Shown one piece after another: positions 50,986-60,511 of a stretch of DNA of 64,000 nt. Position 1 is the first letter of the stretch; each line of letters opens with the position of its first letter. Location: assembly GCA_964616465.1 (NCBI GenBank), contig CAZTTO010000013.1, positions 1-64,000 of the forward strand. The letters run 5' to 3'. Position numbers and translations under genes: made by a program. The notes under the pieces were generated by a model. The model was not told the origin of the DNA. It made no database searches and worked only from the letters and a program-made list of their open reading frames with translations. This stretch comes from JAFLBI01 sp964616465. Lineage in GTDB: Bacteria; Bacteroidota; Bacteroidia; Chitinophagales; Chitinophagaceae.

Positions 50986-52062
50986 TTATTTAATAGCGTA
51001 GTCGCCATAAATGGGTGTTTTTCCAGATAAATAGGCTGATAGCACCTGCATTTGGGGCTTTTCTTTTCCTTGTACTGGCTCAATAGATAGCGGGTAGTTT
51101 TTCCACCAAGCACCAGCTGCCCAATAATTGCTTCCAATATTGTGGTGGTGTAAGTAAGCTAAAAAACGATCCATTACTGAAACCCAACGTCTATCATTAT
51201 TAGGAACACCGTACTCACCTATGAATCCTTTTTTGTTGTTTGCCTGTAACCATTCAATAAAAGGTTTTACTTTTTCAATGCCAATTTGTTCATGGTGGTA
51301 TTTTTCTTGATAACCATTTACATATGTACCACTTCCGTCGGCATCAAAATAGCAGTGAGCGCTATAGACCAACTTATTTGCTGGGTCTTTTAAATGCTTC
51401 AAATTGTCGCTGAATTTTTTCCAGTTATAAGCACTAGCCCATCCATCACCATCGACTAGAATAGGTGTTTTATTATCAACTTCGCGAATGGCAAGAATAA
51501 CTTCTTGAGCTGCTTTAGCCCAGACACCTGAACCCATGTCATGTGGCTCTGCCATAATTTGATAAGCAACAATATTATTATGTTTCTTTACTCTTGCAGC
51601 AAATTTTTTCCAAGCATCACAATATGCTGCAATACTCACTTCATTGCTTCCAATTGGTAAATCTTGATCTTGGATACGATAGTGACCATAATTATGCATG
51701 TCTAAAATGACGCCCATTTTATTTCTTTCTGCAAAGCGAAGTGTATTTTCAATCTCTCTTAAATTAGCTTCATCTAATTTCCCGAACAAGCCATTTTGAA
51801 TTCTTTCCCAACGAAACGGGAGTGCAATTTGCTTGATACCTTTAGAAGCGTAATAGTTCATTTGCTCAGCAGTTGGATAAACATAATCCTTGTTCATTAT
51901 GCCTGGCATTTGCTGTTGTCCAAACTCTGCTCCACAAACTGAAACGCTCATTGGAAGCTGGCTCTCATCGTTAATAAAAGATTGGTTTAAAAGAAAAGCT
52001 GCAACCAATAAAATAGGTAAGCTAATGAGACCTTTAGTAAAAATTGAAAATTGGTTTTTCAT
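50986..52062 (-). CDS. Glycoside hydrolase family 5 protein, altered NEP motif
   Basis: 358 residues with an N-terminal membrane/signal stretch (ISLPILLVAAFLLNQSF). GH5 fold markers are present: LPFRWERIQ, DMHNYGHY, and the nucleophile region FIGEYGVPN. The acid/base motif, normally NEPHD, reads AEPHD (IMAEPHD), so the Glu is kept but the supporting Asn is Ala. Expected to cut beta-1,4-glucan or mannan outside the cytoplasm; the change may alter rate or substrate. Confidence 0.85.
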   Translation of the reverse strand: MKNQFSIFTKGLISLPILLVAAFLLNQSFINDESQLPMSVSVCGAEFGQQQMPGIMNKDYVYPTAEQMNYYASKGIKQIALPFRWERIQNGLFGKLDEANLREIENTLRFAERNKMGVILDMHNYGHYRIQDQDLPIGSNEVSIAAYCDAWKKFAARVKKHNNIVAYQIMAEPHDMGSGVWAKAAQEVILAIREVDNKTPILVDGDGWASAYNWKKFSDNLKHLKDPANKLVYSAHCYFDADGSGTYVNGYQEKYHHEQIGIEKVKPFIEWLQANNKKGFIGEYGVPNNDRRWVSVMDRFLAYLHHHNIGSNYWAAGAWWKNYPLSIEPVQGKEKPQMQVLSAYLSGKTPIYGDYAIK

Positions 52063-52413
52063 AAAATATTGGGTTGGAGCTTGGATATTGGGATTTCAAA
52101 ACGGATGAAATCTGGTGTAAAACAACCCAATTGAAGAGGCATAGAAAATCCTCTTTTAAGCGAATTTTAATTCGAATATTATTGTCGTGCTGTCGTTATA
52201 ATTCGATGCACAGATGTATATGACAACAACTACTTGAATTGTAGAAAAACTTCTTTTATAGATCTAAAAACCTCAAATAGCGTTAAAATGTAGTAGTTAC
52301 AACTACAAATGTGTAACGGTAAATTTATTTGTGATTAGTTCTAATTAAAATTGCAGTTAGATAAATTCACTAAGTATGGTAGAGGTTAATTGATGGAGAT
52401 GCACCATCAATGA
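52063..52413. promoter_or_regulatory. Upstream region of GH5 gene
   Basis: No gene. On the minus strand, a CCAATATCC motif lies at 52083-52091, just before the GH5 ATG. A GTAGTT-AC-AACTAC dyad lies at 52293-52306, about 230 bases upstream and overlapping a possible TTG -33 site placed 20 bases before TATTTG. ATTGATGG/CCATCAAT forms a hairpin at 52389-52411 next to the terminator. Confidence 0.45.
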
Positions 52414-52443
52414 CAAAAAAAACACCCCATTGAGAGGTGTTTC
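52414..52443 (-). terminator. Terminator of response regulator
   Basis: Plus-strand arms AAACACC (52420-52426) and GGTGTTT (52436-52442) with an A run on the left, so the minus strand reads stem then T run. It ends the regulator at 52466. Confidence 0.75.
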
Positions 52444-52465
52444 TAAGATGAAAAATTAAAAAAAA

Positions 52466-53092
52466 TTAAATCAATTGATGTTCTAAAGCATATTTCACCA
52501 GCTCAGCATTCGACTCGCAATGTAGTTTTTTCAAGATTCTAGTTCGAAAAGTACTGACAGTGTTAGGTGATATAAATAATTGTTCTGCAATATCAGAGAT
52601 CTTTTTACCTGCTGCTATTTGTTTAAAAACAGCGAGTTCTCTTTCTGAAAGATTTTCATGTGGAATCTTAGATCTATCTGTATCAATTGATTCAGCTAAC
52701 AAGTCGGCTAGCTCAGCACTGATATACCTTTTGCCATTAGAAACAGCTTTAATTGCAGTAATAAGTTCATCGGTAGCATTTTGTTTACAAACATATCCAT
52801 TCGCCCCTAATTTAATGGCTCTTACCCCATACTGAGATGCAGGGTACATACTTAAAATAATTACTTTACTACCCTTGTTATAGGATTTAATTTTTTTAAC
52901 CCCCTCTAATCCATCTAAGCCAGGCATATTAATGTCTGAAATAATAATATCGTGCTCATCTTTGGATTGAATAGCTAACATATCTGTTGCAGTAGCAACC
53001 TCGGTAAACTGTGCAAAGGGAAATTCAGCTTCAATGATTCTTTTTACTCCATCACGAACAATTGCGTGGTCATCTGCTAACAAAAATTTCAT
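52466..53092 (-). CDS. NarL/LuxR-family response regulator
   Basis: 208 residues; receiver with Asp53 (SDINMPG), and LuxR HTH near 145-205 (LSERELAVFKQIAAGKKISD). Divergent from the large sensor kinase 131 bases away, the likely partner. The start codon is preceded by ccaatact, a near match to the CCAATATCC motif. Confidence 0.92.
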   Translation of the reverse strand: MKFLLADDHAIVRDGVKRIIEAEFPFAQFTEVATATDMLAIQSKDEHDIIISDINMPGLDGLEGVKKIKSYNKGSKVIILSMYPASQYGVRAIKLGANGYVCKQNATDELITAIKAVSNGKRYISAELADLLAESIDTDRSKIPHENLSERELAVFKQIAAGKKISDIAEQLFISPNTVSTFRTRILKKLHCESNAELVKYALEHQLI

Positions 53093-53223
53093 AGTATTGG
53101 ATAATTGGTTGTAGTAAAGTTATAGAACATTTCGTGGTTTTTTCAAAAATGCTTGTTAACTTTAAATTGTCCAATACTAAGGTCTTTTACGACAAATGAA
53201 AAACCAATTATAAGGAACCATCA

Positions 53224-56200
53224 ATGACTCCATTTTTACAAAGCTTACTTTGTCAGGTAAGAGAACACAAGTTATCTGAAAAATTCAATCAAATTGGATA
53301 CTGGGAATATGATAGTTTAAAGCAAAAATTTTATTTTGAACCATTTCTAAGAGATCTGTTAAACATACCAGATAAGGCTTCTAATTATCTCGATATCAAT
53401 TCAACACTACTTCTGCACAAAGAGTATCAAAAAATATTTTTACAAGCACTTGAAAATTGTTTTACTACTGGAGAGTCCTTTCATTTAGAAGTTCCTTTAA
53501 ATACTGTTAGTAGTATTGCTAAGTGGTTTAGAATTTCTGGGGCTATTAAATTAGAAGAAAACTTTACAAAAAAAATAATAGGATTCATAGAAGAAATTCC
53601 AAAATCTTCACACTTAAATCATCATAATTACCAATCAATTGATTTCTATTCATCATTACTAGATCATTCTGATGCAGCAATTATTTTACTAGATGAGAAC
53701 GGTAAATTTTTATTTCAAAGTAAATCAGTAGAAAAAATTGTAGGTCACTCTGTAGAAGAAAAAAGTGTAACCAATATTTTTGAATTTGTTGATCCTAATC
53801 AAGAAGAAGCTTTAAGAGCTGCTTTTCAACAAATTTTATCTAAGCCATATGAAAAGTTAAGTTCAAGTTTTCGATTCAGGCATATTGAAGGACACTATGT
53901 TTGGTTGGAAGGAACTGGTATTAATTTATTACATGATCCAGTCATTCAAGCTATCCTAGTAACTTATAAGGATTGTTCTATTCAAAAACAAAGTGAACAG
54001 CTATTATTGCAGCATCAAGAAAGGGTTGCCTCTTTGTCTCGGTCTACAAAAACAGTTGTTTGGGAATTAGATCGAGATGGTAAGTTTACGTTTATAAATG
54101 ATACTGTAGAGGAACTTACTTCTTTGATTGCTTCAGAAATAGTAGGTGTCAAATATTTTCATGAATTATATCCTGAAAGTTCCAAACACTTTTTGCAGGA
54201 AAAAGGATACGAATTACTGAGACGAGATAAAATTTTAAAAAATTTCGAATTACCATTAAATACGCCAAAGGGGGTATTTTGGATTAGTAATACAGTCTTG
54301 CCTAAGCTCGATAACGCTGGTAAGTTGACTGGCTATCTAGGCAGTAGTACAGATATTACAGATAGGAAAAAAATGGAATTGGAATTGCAAAACCGGAATA
54401 ACCGGTTTGAACAACTTGCAATTGCTAGTCGGTCTGTAGTATGGGAAACTAATTCACAAGGTTTATATACTTATGTTGGGGAATCTATAGAGCATTTACT
54501 TGGTTATATGTCAAGTGAATTAGAAGCTAAAAAATATTTCTATGATCTGTTTCCCATTAATGAAAGGACACATTTTAAAGAAAAGGGCTTACATTATCTA
54601 AATAATCGGTCAACAATAACGGATTTCATAAACCCATTAGAGCATAAGAATGGTTCAATTGTTTGGGTAAAATCAAATGCATTTCCTCTATTCAGCGAGA
54701 ATGGAGATTTTATTGGATATAGAGGAATAGATGTTGATGTAACACAAAGATTAGAAATAGAAAATGCTTTAAAGCAACGAGAATATGATTTATCTATTGT
54801 AAATGCTTCTTTATCAGATTACATTAATCTGCAAGCAGTACTTGTAACAATTGCATCTAATTATATTAATATTCCCTTATCAAAAGTTAACGAAGCCATT
54901 CAGCAGTCGTTGAAAATGTTGGGTGAGTACACTCAGGCCGATAGGGTATATATTTTTGAATATAACTATGATCAACAAATATGTACTAATACATTTGAAT
55001 GGTGTGCTCCAGAGATTATACCTCAGTTTGATGCTTTACAGGCAGTTCCACTCGCTGATATGGTAGATTGGATAAAAATTCATAATACAGGGGAGGCAGT
55101 TTATGTTGCGAATGTGTATGAAATGGATGAAAATGATCCTATTAGATTGGTTATTGAGCCGCAAGAAATTAAGAGTTTAGTTACTTTCCCATTAATGGAG
55201 AATGGATCTTGCATAGGTTTTGTGGGTTTTGATTTTGTGAGTAAGTTTTATTCAGTTCAGCAAAAAGAACTCCTCCTGCTTTCATTGTTTTCAGAAATAT
55301 TAATGAATATACGTTCTCGACAAAAGGTTGAGGAGGAGTTATCGCGTACAAAGAGTATGCTTACTGAAGCTGGGCAAATGAATAGAATGGGGGCTTGGGA
55401 ATATGATCCAGTAACAAAAGAAGTTATTTGGTCTGATGTTACAAAAGCTATACATGAAGTTGACAAAGATTATATTCCTACTGTTGACGAAGGTATTTTA
55501 TTTTATAAAGAAGGTGAGAGTAGGAATAAAATTTCCCAGCTATTTCAAAAATTGGTCAATGAATTTGTATCCTACGATGATGAATTTGAAATTGTAACTG
55601 CAAAAGGAAACCACAGGTGGGTTCGTTCAATGGGGCGTGTAGATTTAAAAAATAATATTATTCATAGGGTTTATGGCACATTTCAAGATATCACTGAAAG
55701 AAAGTTGTCTGAGGATAGACTTAAAATGACGGAACTAAAATTGAATGCATATTATAAAAATACTTCTGAAGCCATTCTTTTTTTAGATGTGGATTTTTCT
55801 GTCATTGACTTTAATGATGTATTCGAAAAGAAGCTGATGCAACTGTTCGGCTTAACAATACAGAAGAATACCTCTGTATTTCAATTTGCTGCATTGAAAA
55901 AAGATACTTTCTGGGAAAGACTATTTAAAGCTTGTTTAGACGGTCACACACAAAATAGTGAATATAGATTGATATATAAAGGAGTTACTTATTGGTGGGA
56001 TTTATATGCAACGCCTATTGAGGGTGTAACTGGAGTTGTTACAGGATTGGCAGTTGGATTTAAGGAGATTTCAGAAAAAAAGGAGCTCGAAAAAAGATTG
56101 GAGCTTGAAAGAAAGCAAAAGCAGGTTGATATTACAAAAGCCATTCTTTTATCACAAGAAAAAGAAAGAGAATATCTAGGTATGGAATTGCATGATAATG

Positions 56201-56754
56201 TAAATCAACTCTTAGTAAGTTCTAGAATGTATTTATCGCTTTACAGGTCTGGTAAAATGACCCCAAATGAGGTGGTCGACAAAACAGATCAACTTGTTAA
56301 GTCTGCAATAGATGAAATTCGTAATCTGTCACATCAATTAATTCCGCCAAAGTTTCTTAACTCAAATTTGAAAGAATCTTTAGAAAAGCTGTTTCTTCCA
56401 TTTCAAACTAGTGAAGATGTAGAAGTTCATTCTGAATTTCAGTTGACTGATGAAAGTTTGATCGGAGAATCACTACGTATTGCCATTTATCGTATAACAC
56501 AAGAGCAAATTAGCAATATCATCAAGTATTCAAAAGCAAACTTGGTTGATTTCAAACTCATACAACAGCCAAATGAAATTGGATTGTCTATATCAGATAA
56601 CGGAGTTGGAGCTGAATTGCGCAAATTACAACGCGGAGTAGGTATGATGAATATGCAATCTCGCGTAGAAGCGCAGCAGGGTAGAATGACAGTCATTTGT
56701 GCACCCAATCAAGGCTTTGAGTTAAAATTCGTTTTTCCTCTTATCAAAAAATGA
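53224..56754 (+). CDS. Large multi-PAS/GAF sensor histidine kinase
   Basis: 1176 residues, no clear membrane segment. PAS domains repeat through the first 520 residues and again after 700 (phrases such as WELDRDGKFTFINDTVEEL and WETNSQGLYTYVGESIEHLL). A GAF-like domain lies between about 540 and 700. The HisKA_3 site is intact (ELHDNVNQ, His990), as are the N-box Asn1098 (ISNIIKYS) and DNGVG. This is the active-looking counterpart to the degenerate kinase at 45297. Confidence 0.92.
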   Translation: MTPFLQSLLCQVREHKLSEKFNQIGYWEYDSLKQKFYFEPFLRDLLNIPDKASNYLDINSTLLLHKEYQKIFLQALENCFTTGESFHLEVPLNTVSSIAKWFRISGAIKLEENFTKKIIGFIEEIPKSSHLNHHNYQSIDFYSSLLDHSDAAIILLDENGKFLFQSKSVEKIVGHSVEEKSVTNIFEFVDPNQEEALRAAFQQILSKPYEKLSSSFRFRHIEGHYVWLEGTGINLLHDPVIQAILVTYKDCSIQKQSEQLLLQHQERVASLSRSTKTVVWELDRDGKFTFINDTVEELTSLIASEIVGVKYFHELYPESSKHFLQEKGYELLRRDKILKNFELPLNTPKGVFWISNTVLPKLDNAGKLTGYLGSSTDITDRKKMELELQNRNNRFEQLAIASRSVVWETNSQGLYTYVGESIEHLLGYMSSELEAKKYFYDLFPINERTHFKEKGLHYLNNRSTITDFINPLEHKNGSIVWVKSNAFPLFSENGDFIGYRGIDVDVTQRLEIENALKQREYDLSIVNASLSDYINLQAVLVTIASNYINIPLSKVNEAIQQSLKMLGEYTQADRVYIFEYNYDQQICTNTFEWCAPEIIPQFDALQAVPLADMVDWIKIHNTGEAVYVANVYEMDENDPIRLVIEPQEIKSLVTFPLMENGSCIGFVGFDFVSKFYSVQQKELLLLSLFSEILMNIRSRQKVEEELSRTKSMLTEAGQMNRMGAWEYDPVTKEVIWSDVTKAIHEVDKDYIPTVDEGILFYKEGESRNKISQLFQKLVNEFVSYDDEFEIVTAKGNHRWVRSMGRVDLKNNIIHRVYGTFQDITERKLSEDRLKMTELKLNAYYKNTSEAILFLDVDFSVIDFNDVFEKKLMQLFGLTIQKNTSVFQFAALKKDTFWERLFKACLDGHTQNSEYRLIYKGVTYWWDLYATPIEGVTGVVTGLAVGFKEISEKKELEKRLELERKQKQVDITKAILLSQEKEREYLGMELHDNVNQLLVSSRMYLSLYRSGKMTPNEVVDKTDQLVKSAIDEIRNLSHQLIPPKFLNSNLKESLEKLFLPFQTSEDVEVHSEFQLTDESLIGESLRIAIYRITQEQISNIIKYSKANLVDFKLIQQPNEIGLSISDNGVGAELRKLQRGVGMMNMQSRVEAQQGRMTVICAPNQGFELKFVFPLIKK

Positions 56755-56791
56755 TTCATTTTATGCATATGTGATTCACTATTTTCGCGGC

Positions 56792-57589
56792 ATGTATAGC
56801 ACTTTTGAACTTGGCATAAGGTATATCAAATATTGGCTTTTAGCCAATAATGGTGCTGGTCACGGTATGCATTCTCCATTTGTATATGATTTTATTAGAA
56901 ATGTTCTACTGCCTTCAAAAAATATAGAAAACATCGTAATAGAAGAAAAACGGAAGAAGTTACTTAACAATAAACAATCCATTTGGGTAAAAGATCTTGG
57001 TGCAGGCTCTCGCTCATTACTCGGCTCAAATAGAACCATTCAATCAATTGCATCATCTTCTTTGAAGCCTAAAAAATTTGGTGCGCTTTTTAGCAAGATG
57101 ATTCAGTACTATAAGTATAAAAAGGTGTTGGAGTTAGGAACCTGTTTGGGAATTACATCGAGTTATCTAGCAACTAGTCATAATGAGGTTCAGGTAGATA
57201 CTATTGAAGGAGCAGATACAATAGCTAACTATGCTGCAGCCTTATTTGATGAATTAGGTCTTGAAAATATTCATTTGCATCAAGGTAATTTTGATGAAGT
57301 GCTGCCTGAAATATTAGCGAAGAGCAACAAATCATATGATTTCATTTACGTAGATGGCAATCATAGGTATGAACCCACTATCAATTATTTTAAACAATTG
57401 AAGGAGCAAATTCACGAATATTCGGTTATTGTTTTTGATGATATTCATTGGAGTAAAGAAATGGAAGAAGCTTGGGAGTTCATTAAAGCCGATAAAACTA
57501 TTTCGCTTACAATTGATTTATTTTATATAGGGCTGGTATTTTTTAGACAAGAACAGTTGACTCCCTCTCACTTCTCTATTCGCTTTTAG
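56792..57589 (+). CDS. Class I SAM-dependent methyltransferase
   Basis: 265 residues from ATG 56792, chosen because TATTTTCG just upstream resembles a -7 element; a GTG at 56771 is also open. Rossmann motif VLELGTCLGITSSYLA near 117-132, then TIEGADT, and DFIYVDGNHRYEPT, typical of the O-methyltransferase/Methyltransf_24 type. Substrate unknown. Just upstream of the transhydrogenase genes. Confidence 0.8.
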   Translation: MYSTFELGIRYIKYWLLANNGAGHGMHSPFVYDFIRNVLLPSKNIENIVIEEKRKKLLNNKQSIWVKDLGAGSRSLLGSNRTIQSIASSSLKPKKFGALFSKMIQYYKYKKVLELGTCLGITSSYLATSHNEVQVDTIEGADTIANYAAALFDELGLENIHLHQGNFDEVLPEILAKSNKSYDFIYVDGNHRYEPTINYFKQLKEQIHEYSVIVFDDIHWSKEMEEAWEFIKADKTISLTIDLFYIGLVFFRQEQLTPSHFSIRF

Positions 57590-57635
57590 AAAACTTGTAG
57601 TTTTTTTTGTAACTTCCACGAATTAAGGTATTTAT

Positions 57636-58757
57636 ATGCAGATTGGAGTTTTACAAGAGCCCTCTTGGGAAAATAGGGTAGCATTTCTTCCAGAGCATAT
57701 TGCTGACTTGAAGAAAAGAGGATTTTCCGTTCAGGTTGAAAATTCAGCTGGACAAAAAAGTTTTGCAAGTGATCAACAATATGTTGATGCGGGAGCTCAA
57801 ATTGTTACTCGTACACAAGTAATTTCAGAATCGGATATCATTTGTTGTATACATCCTTCTGATGATCTTTTGCAGGTTAGCTCTAACAAAACCAAGGTGA
57901 TCATTGGAATGTTTCAGCCTTTCAATCATCTCGCTTGGTTACAAAACTTGTCATCAAACAAAACAGCAGTTTTTAGCTTAGATATGCTTCCTAGAACTAC
58001 TAGAGCGCAAGCTATGGATGTGTTAAGTAGTCAAGCAAACATTGCTGGATATAAAGCGGTTCTTTTAGCTGCAAACTTGTTGCCTCATTATTTCCCAATG
58101 TTTATGACAGCGGCAGGCAGTATTCGTCCTGCTAAAGTGCTTATTCTTGGTGCAGGTGTTGCGGGATTACAAGCTATTGCCACGGCAAGGCGATTGGGCG
58201 CAGTTGTAGAAGTATTTGATACGAGAGCTGCTGTAAAAGAGGAGGTCATGAGTCTAGGGGCAAAATTTGTTGAAGTAGAAGGTGCCGCCGATGCCAGTTC
58301 TGCAGGTGGATATGCTGTAGAACAGTCTGAAGAATTTCTATCACGACAAAGAGAGAAAATTCATGAAACAGCTGTTAAGTCGGATATAATTATTACGACT
58401 GCCCAAATACCTGGTAGGAAAGCGCCCATACTCATTGAAGAAAGAACTTTACAGCAAATGAAGTTAGGGTCGGTCGTGGTAGATTTAGCCGCAATTAGTG
58501 GAGGTAATACGCCTCATACACCACAGAATGGAAAAATTGTATTTGGGGGTGTCACAATTGTTGGAAACAGTTGGCTGCCTTCTGATATGCCTTTTGATGC
58601 AAGTAAGTTATATGGGAAAAATATAATCAACTTCCTTAGCTTATTTAAGGTTGACAATAATGAATTAGTATTTGACTTACAAGATGAATTATTGAAAGGT
58701 TCATGCATATGTAGAGATGGTTCTATTGTTCACGAAAAATTACAGCAAAATGGATAG
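57636..58757 (+). CDS. pntA: NAD(P) transhydrogenase alpha, soluble part (PntAA)
   Basis: 373 residues: NAD-binding domain I with MLPRTTRAQAMDVLSSQANI and the Rossmann loop LGAGVAGLQAIATARRLGA. It carries no membrane helices, as in the split, three-subunit enzymes. Domain I handles NADH and passes hydride to PntB. Overlaps the next gene by 8 bases. Confidence 0.94.
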   Translation: MQIGVLQEPSWENRVAFLPEHIADLKKRGFSVQVENSAGQKSFASDQQYVDAGAQIVTRTQVISESDIICCIHPSDDLLQVSSNKTKVIIGMFQPFNHLAWLQNLSSNKTAVFSLDMLPRTTRAQAMDVLSSQANIAGYKAVLLAANLLPHYFPMFMTAAGSIRPAKVLILGAGVAGLQAIATARRLGAVVEVFDTRAAVKEEVMSLGAKFVEVEGAADASSAGGYAVEQSEEFLSRQREKIHETAVKSDIIITTAQIPGRKAPILIEERTLQQMKLGSVVVDLAAISGGNTPHTPQNGKIVFGGVTIVGNSWLPSDMPFDASKLYGKNIINFLSLFKVDNNELVFDLQDELLKGSCICRDGSIVHEKLQQNG

Positions 58758-59064
58758 TATGATGAATTGGTTACAGGAGTATCAAGAAATGATTTATGTG
58801 GTTATTCTTATGATTTTTTTAGGGATAGAAGTCATTGGACGAGTTCCTAGTGTATTGCATACTCCATTAATGAGTGGTGCCAATGCTATTCATGGTGTGG
58901 TTATTATTGGTGCTATTATAGTAATGGGACAAGCAGATGGAGATAACTGGTTGGCATTGGTGCTTGGCTTTTTAGCAGTACTCTTAGGAACATTAAATGT
59001 AGTTGGAGGATTTGTTGTGACCGATAGAATGTTGGAAATGTTCAAAGCAAAAAAATCTAAATAA
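58750..59064 (+). CDS. NAD(P) transhydrogenase alpha, membrane part (PntAB)
   Basis: 104 residues with three membrane helices (VILMIFLGIEVIG, HGVVIIGAIIVMG, ALVLGFLAVLLGTLNVVGGF). Its ATG overlaps the end of pntA (shared ATGGATAG), so translation is coupled. It anchors the NAD-binding subunit and lines part of the proton channel. Confidence 0.93.
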   Translation: MDSMMNWLQEYQEMIYVVILMIFLGIEVIGRVPSVLHTPLMSGANAIHGVVIIGAIIVMGQADGDNWLALVLGFLAVLLGTLNVVGGFVVTDRMLEMFKAKKSK

Positions 59065-59081
59065 AACCCTAAGCAACTTAT

Positions 59082-60479
59082 ATGGAAATTAGTTTGTTGA
59101 CGATTTCGTATTTATTCGCAAGTATTACATTTATTCTTGGACTAAAAATGTTGTCACATCCAGCTTCTGCAAGAAATGGAAATAGGCTTGCAGCAATTGG
59201 TATGGCAATAGCCATTTTTGCAACTATATTTTTATATGAATCTGATGGAAGGAAACTTGGTAACCTTACTTGGATTTTTGCAGCTTTGATCATTGGAACA
59301 ATAGTAGGTACACTTGCTGCTAAAAAAGTTAAGATGACTGCAATGCCGCAAATGGTAAGTCTATTTAATGGAATGGGAGGTGCTTGTGCTGCATTAATTT
59401 CTGTTGTTGAATACAATCATCTTTTACATGCACAAGAACCTTCAGCAAGTACTTTGGCAATTATTTTTGGTGGATTAATTATTGGTTCTGTTTCTTTTTC
59501 TGGAAGTATGATAGCCTGGGGTAAATTAGATGGTAGAGTAAAAGATTTTGTTTTCAAGGGGCAACATATATTCAACTTAGGCTTATTATTTTTTATTGTT
59601 GCTCTAGCAACGTATAGAGTAGCTTGGCATGGCGAAGTATGGATGATGTATACCATTTTAGTTGCCTCTTTGCTCTATGGTATTTTCTTTGTTTTACCTA
59701 TTGGTGGAGCAGATATGCCAGTGGTAATTTCGTTGTTAAATTCTTTTACGGGCGTTGCAGCTGCCTTTGGAGGATTTTTATATGGCAATAAAGCCATGTT
59801 AACAGGTGGAATTTTAGTTGGAGCAGCTGGTACTCTTTTGACAATTCTTATGTGTAAGGCCATGAATCGTTCTTTGATACATGTGCTTATTGGATCTTTT
59901 GGACAAACTTCAAGTAGTACTTCGGCAAGTACTTTAGGTGCAGGGGGTGCGTATAAAGAAGTTAGTTTGAGTGATGCTGCTATGATGATGTCATATGCTC
60001 AAAGAGTAGTTGTTGTGCCTGGTTATGGATTAGCGGTTGCACAAGCGCAACATGCTTGTCATGAATTAGAGAAGTTATTAATAGATAAAGGAGTAGATGT
60101 TACTTATGCTATTCATCCAGTAGCAGGAAGAATGCCTGGCCATATGAATGTTTTACTTGCAGAAGCTGATGTAGCTTATGAACAATTGGTTGAAATGGAA
60201 GCAGCAAATGAATTGTTTCCTCAAACAGATGTGGTGCTGGTTTTGGGTGCAAACGATGTAGTGAATCCAGCCGCAAAAACAGATCCATCTTCACCCATAT
60301 ATGGTATGCCAATTTTGGATGTAGAATTGGCGAAGCAAGTCATAGTGAATAAAAGAAGTATGAAACCTGGATATGCAGGCATTGAAAATGACCTTTTTTA
60401 TAGACCAAAAACTTCTATGCTATTTGGTGATGCAAAAAAAGTATTACAAGATTTAGTTGCTGAAATTAAATCGATGTAA
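59082..60479 (+). CDS. pntB: NAD(P) transhydrogenase beta
   Basis: 465 residues: membrane helices in the first 260, then the NADP-binding domain III (VPGYGLAVAQAQHACHELEK, VLVLGANDVVNPAAKTDPSS, ending YRPKTSMLFGDAKKVLQDLV). Couples proton entry to NADPH formation from NADH. Normal length. Confidence 0.96.
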   Translation: MEISLLTISYLFASITFILGLKMLSHPASARNGNRLAAIGMAIAIFATIFLYESDGRKLGNLTWIFAALIIGTIVGTLAAKKVKMTAMPQMVSLFNGMGGACAALISVVEYNHLLHAQEPSASTLAIIFGGLIIGSVSFSGSMIAWGKLDGRVKDFVFKGQHIFNLGLLFFIVALATYRVAWHGEVWMMYTILVASLLYGIFFVLPIGGADMPVVISLLNSFTGVAAAFGGFLYGNKAMLTGGILVGAAGTLLTILMCKAMNRSLIHVLIGSFGQTSSSTSASTLGAGGAYKEVSLSDAAMMMSYAQRVVVVPGYGLAVAQAQHACHELEKLLIDKGVDVTYAIHPVAGRMPGHMNVLLAEADVAYEQLVEMEAANELFPQTDVVLVLGANDVVNPAAKTDPSSPIYGMPILDVELAKQVIVNKRSMKPGYAGIENDLFYRPKTSMLFGDAKKVLQDLVAEIKSM

Positions 60480-60511
60480 AAACAAACTTGCTAAGCCTTA
60501 GCTTTGGACTA

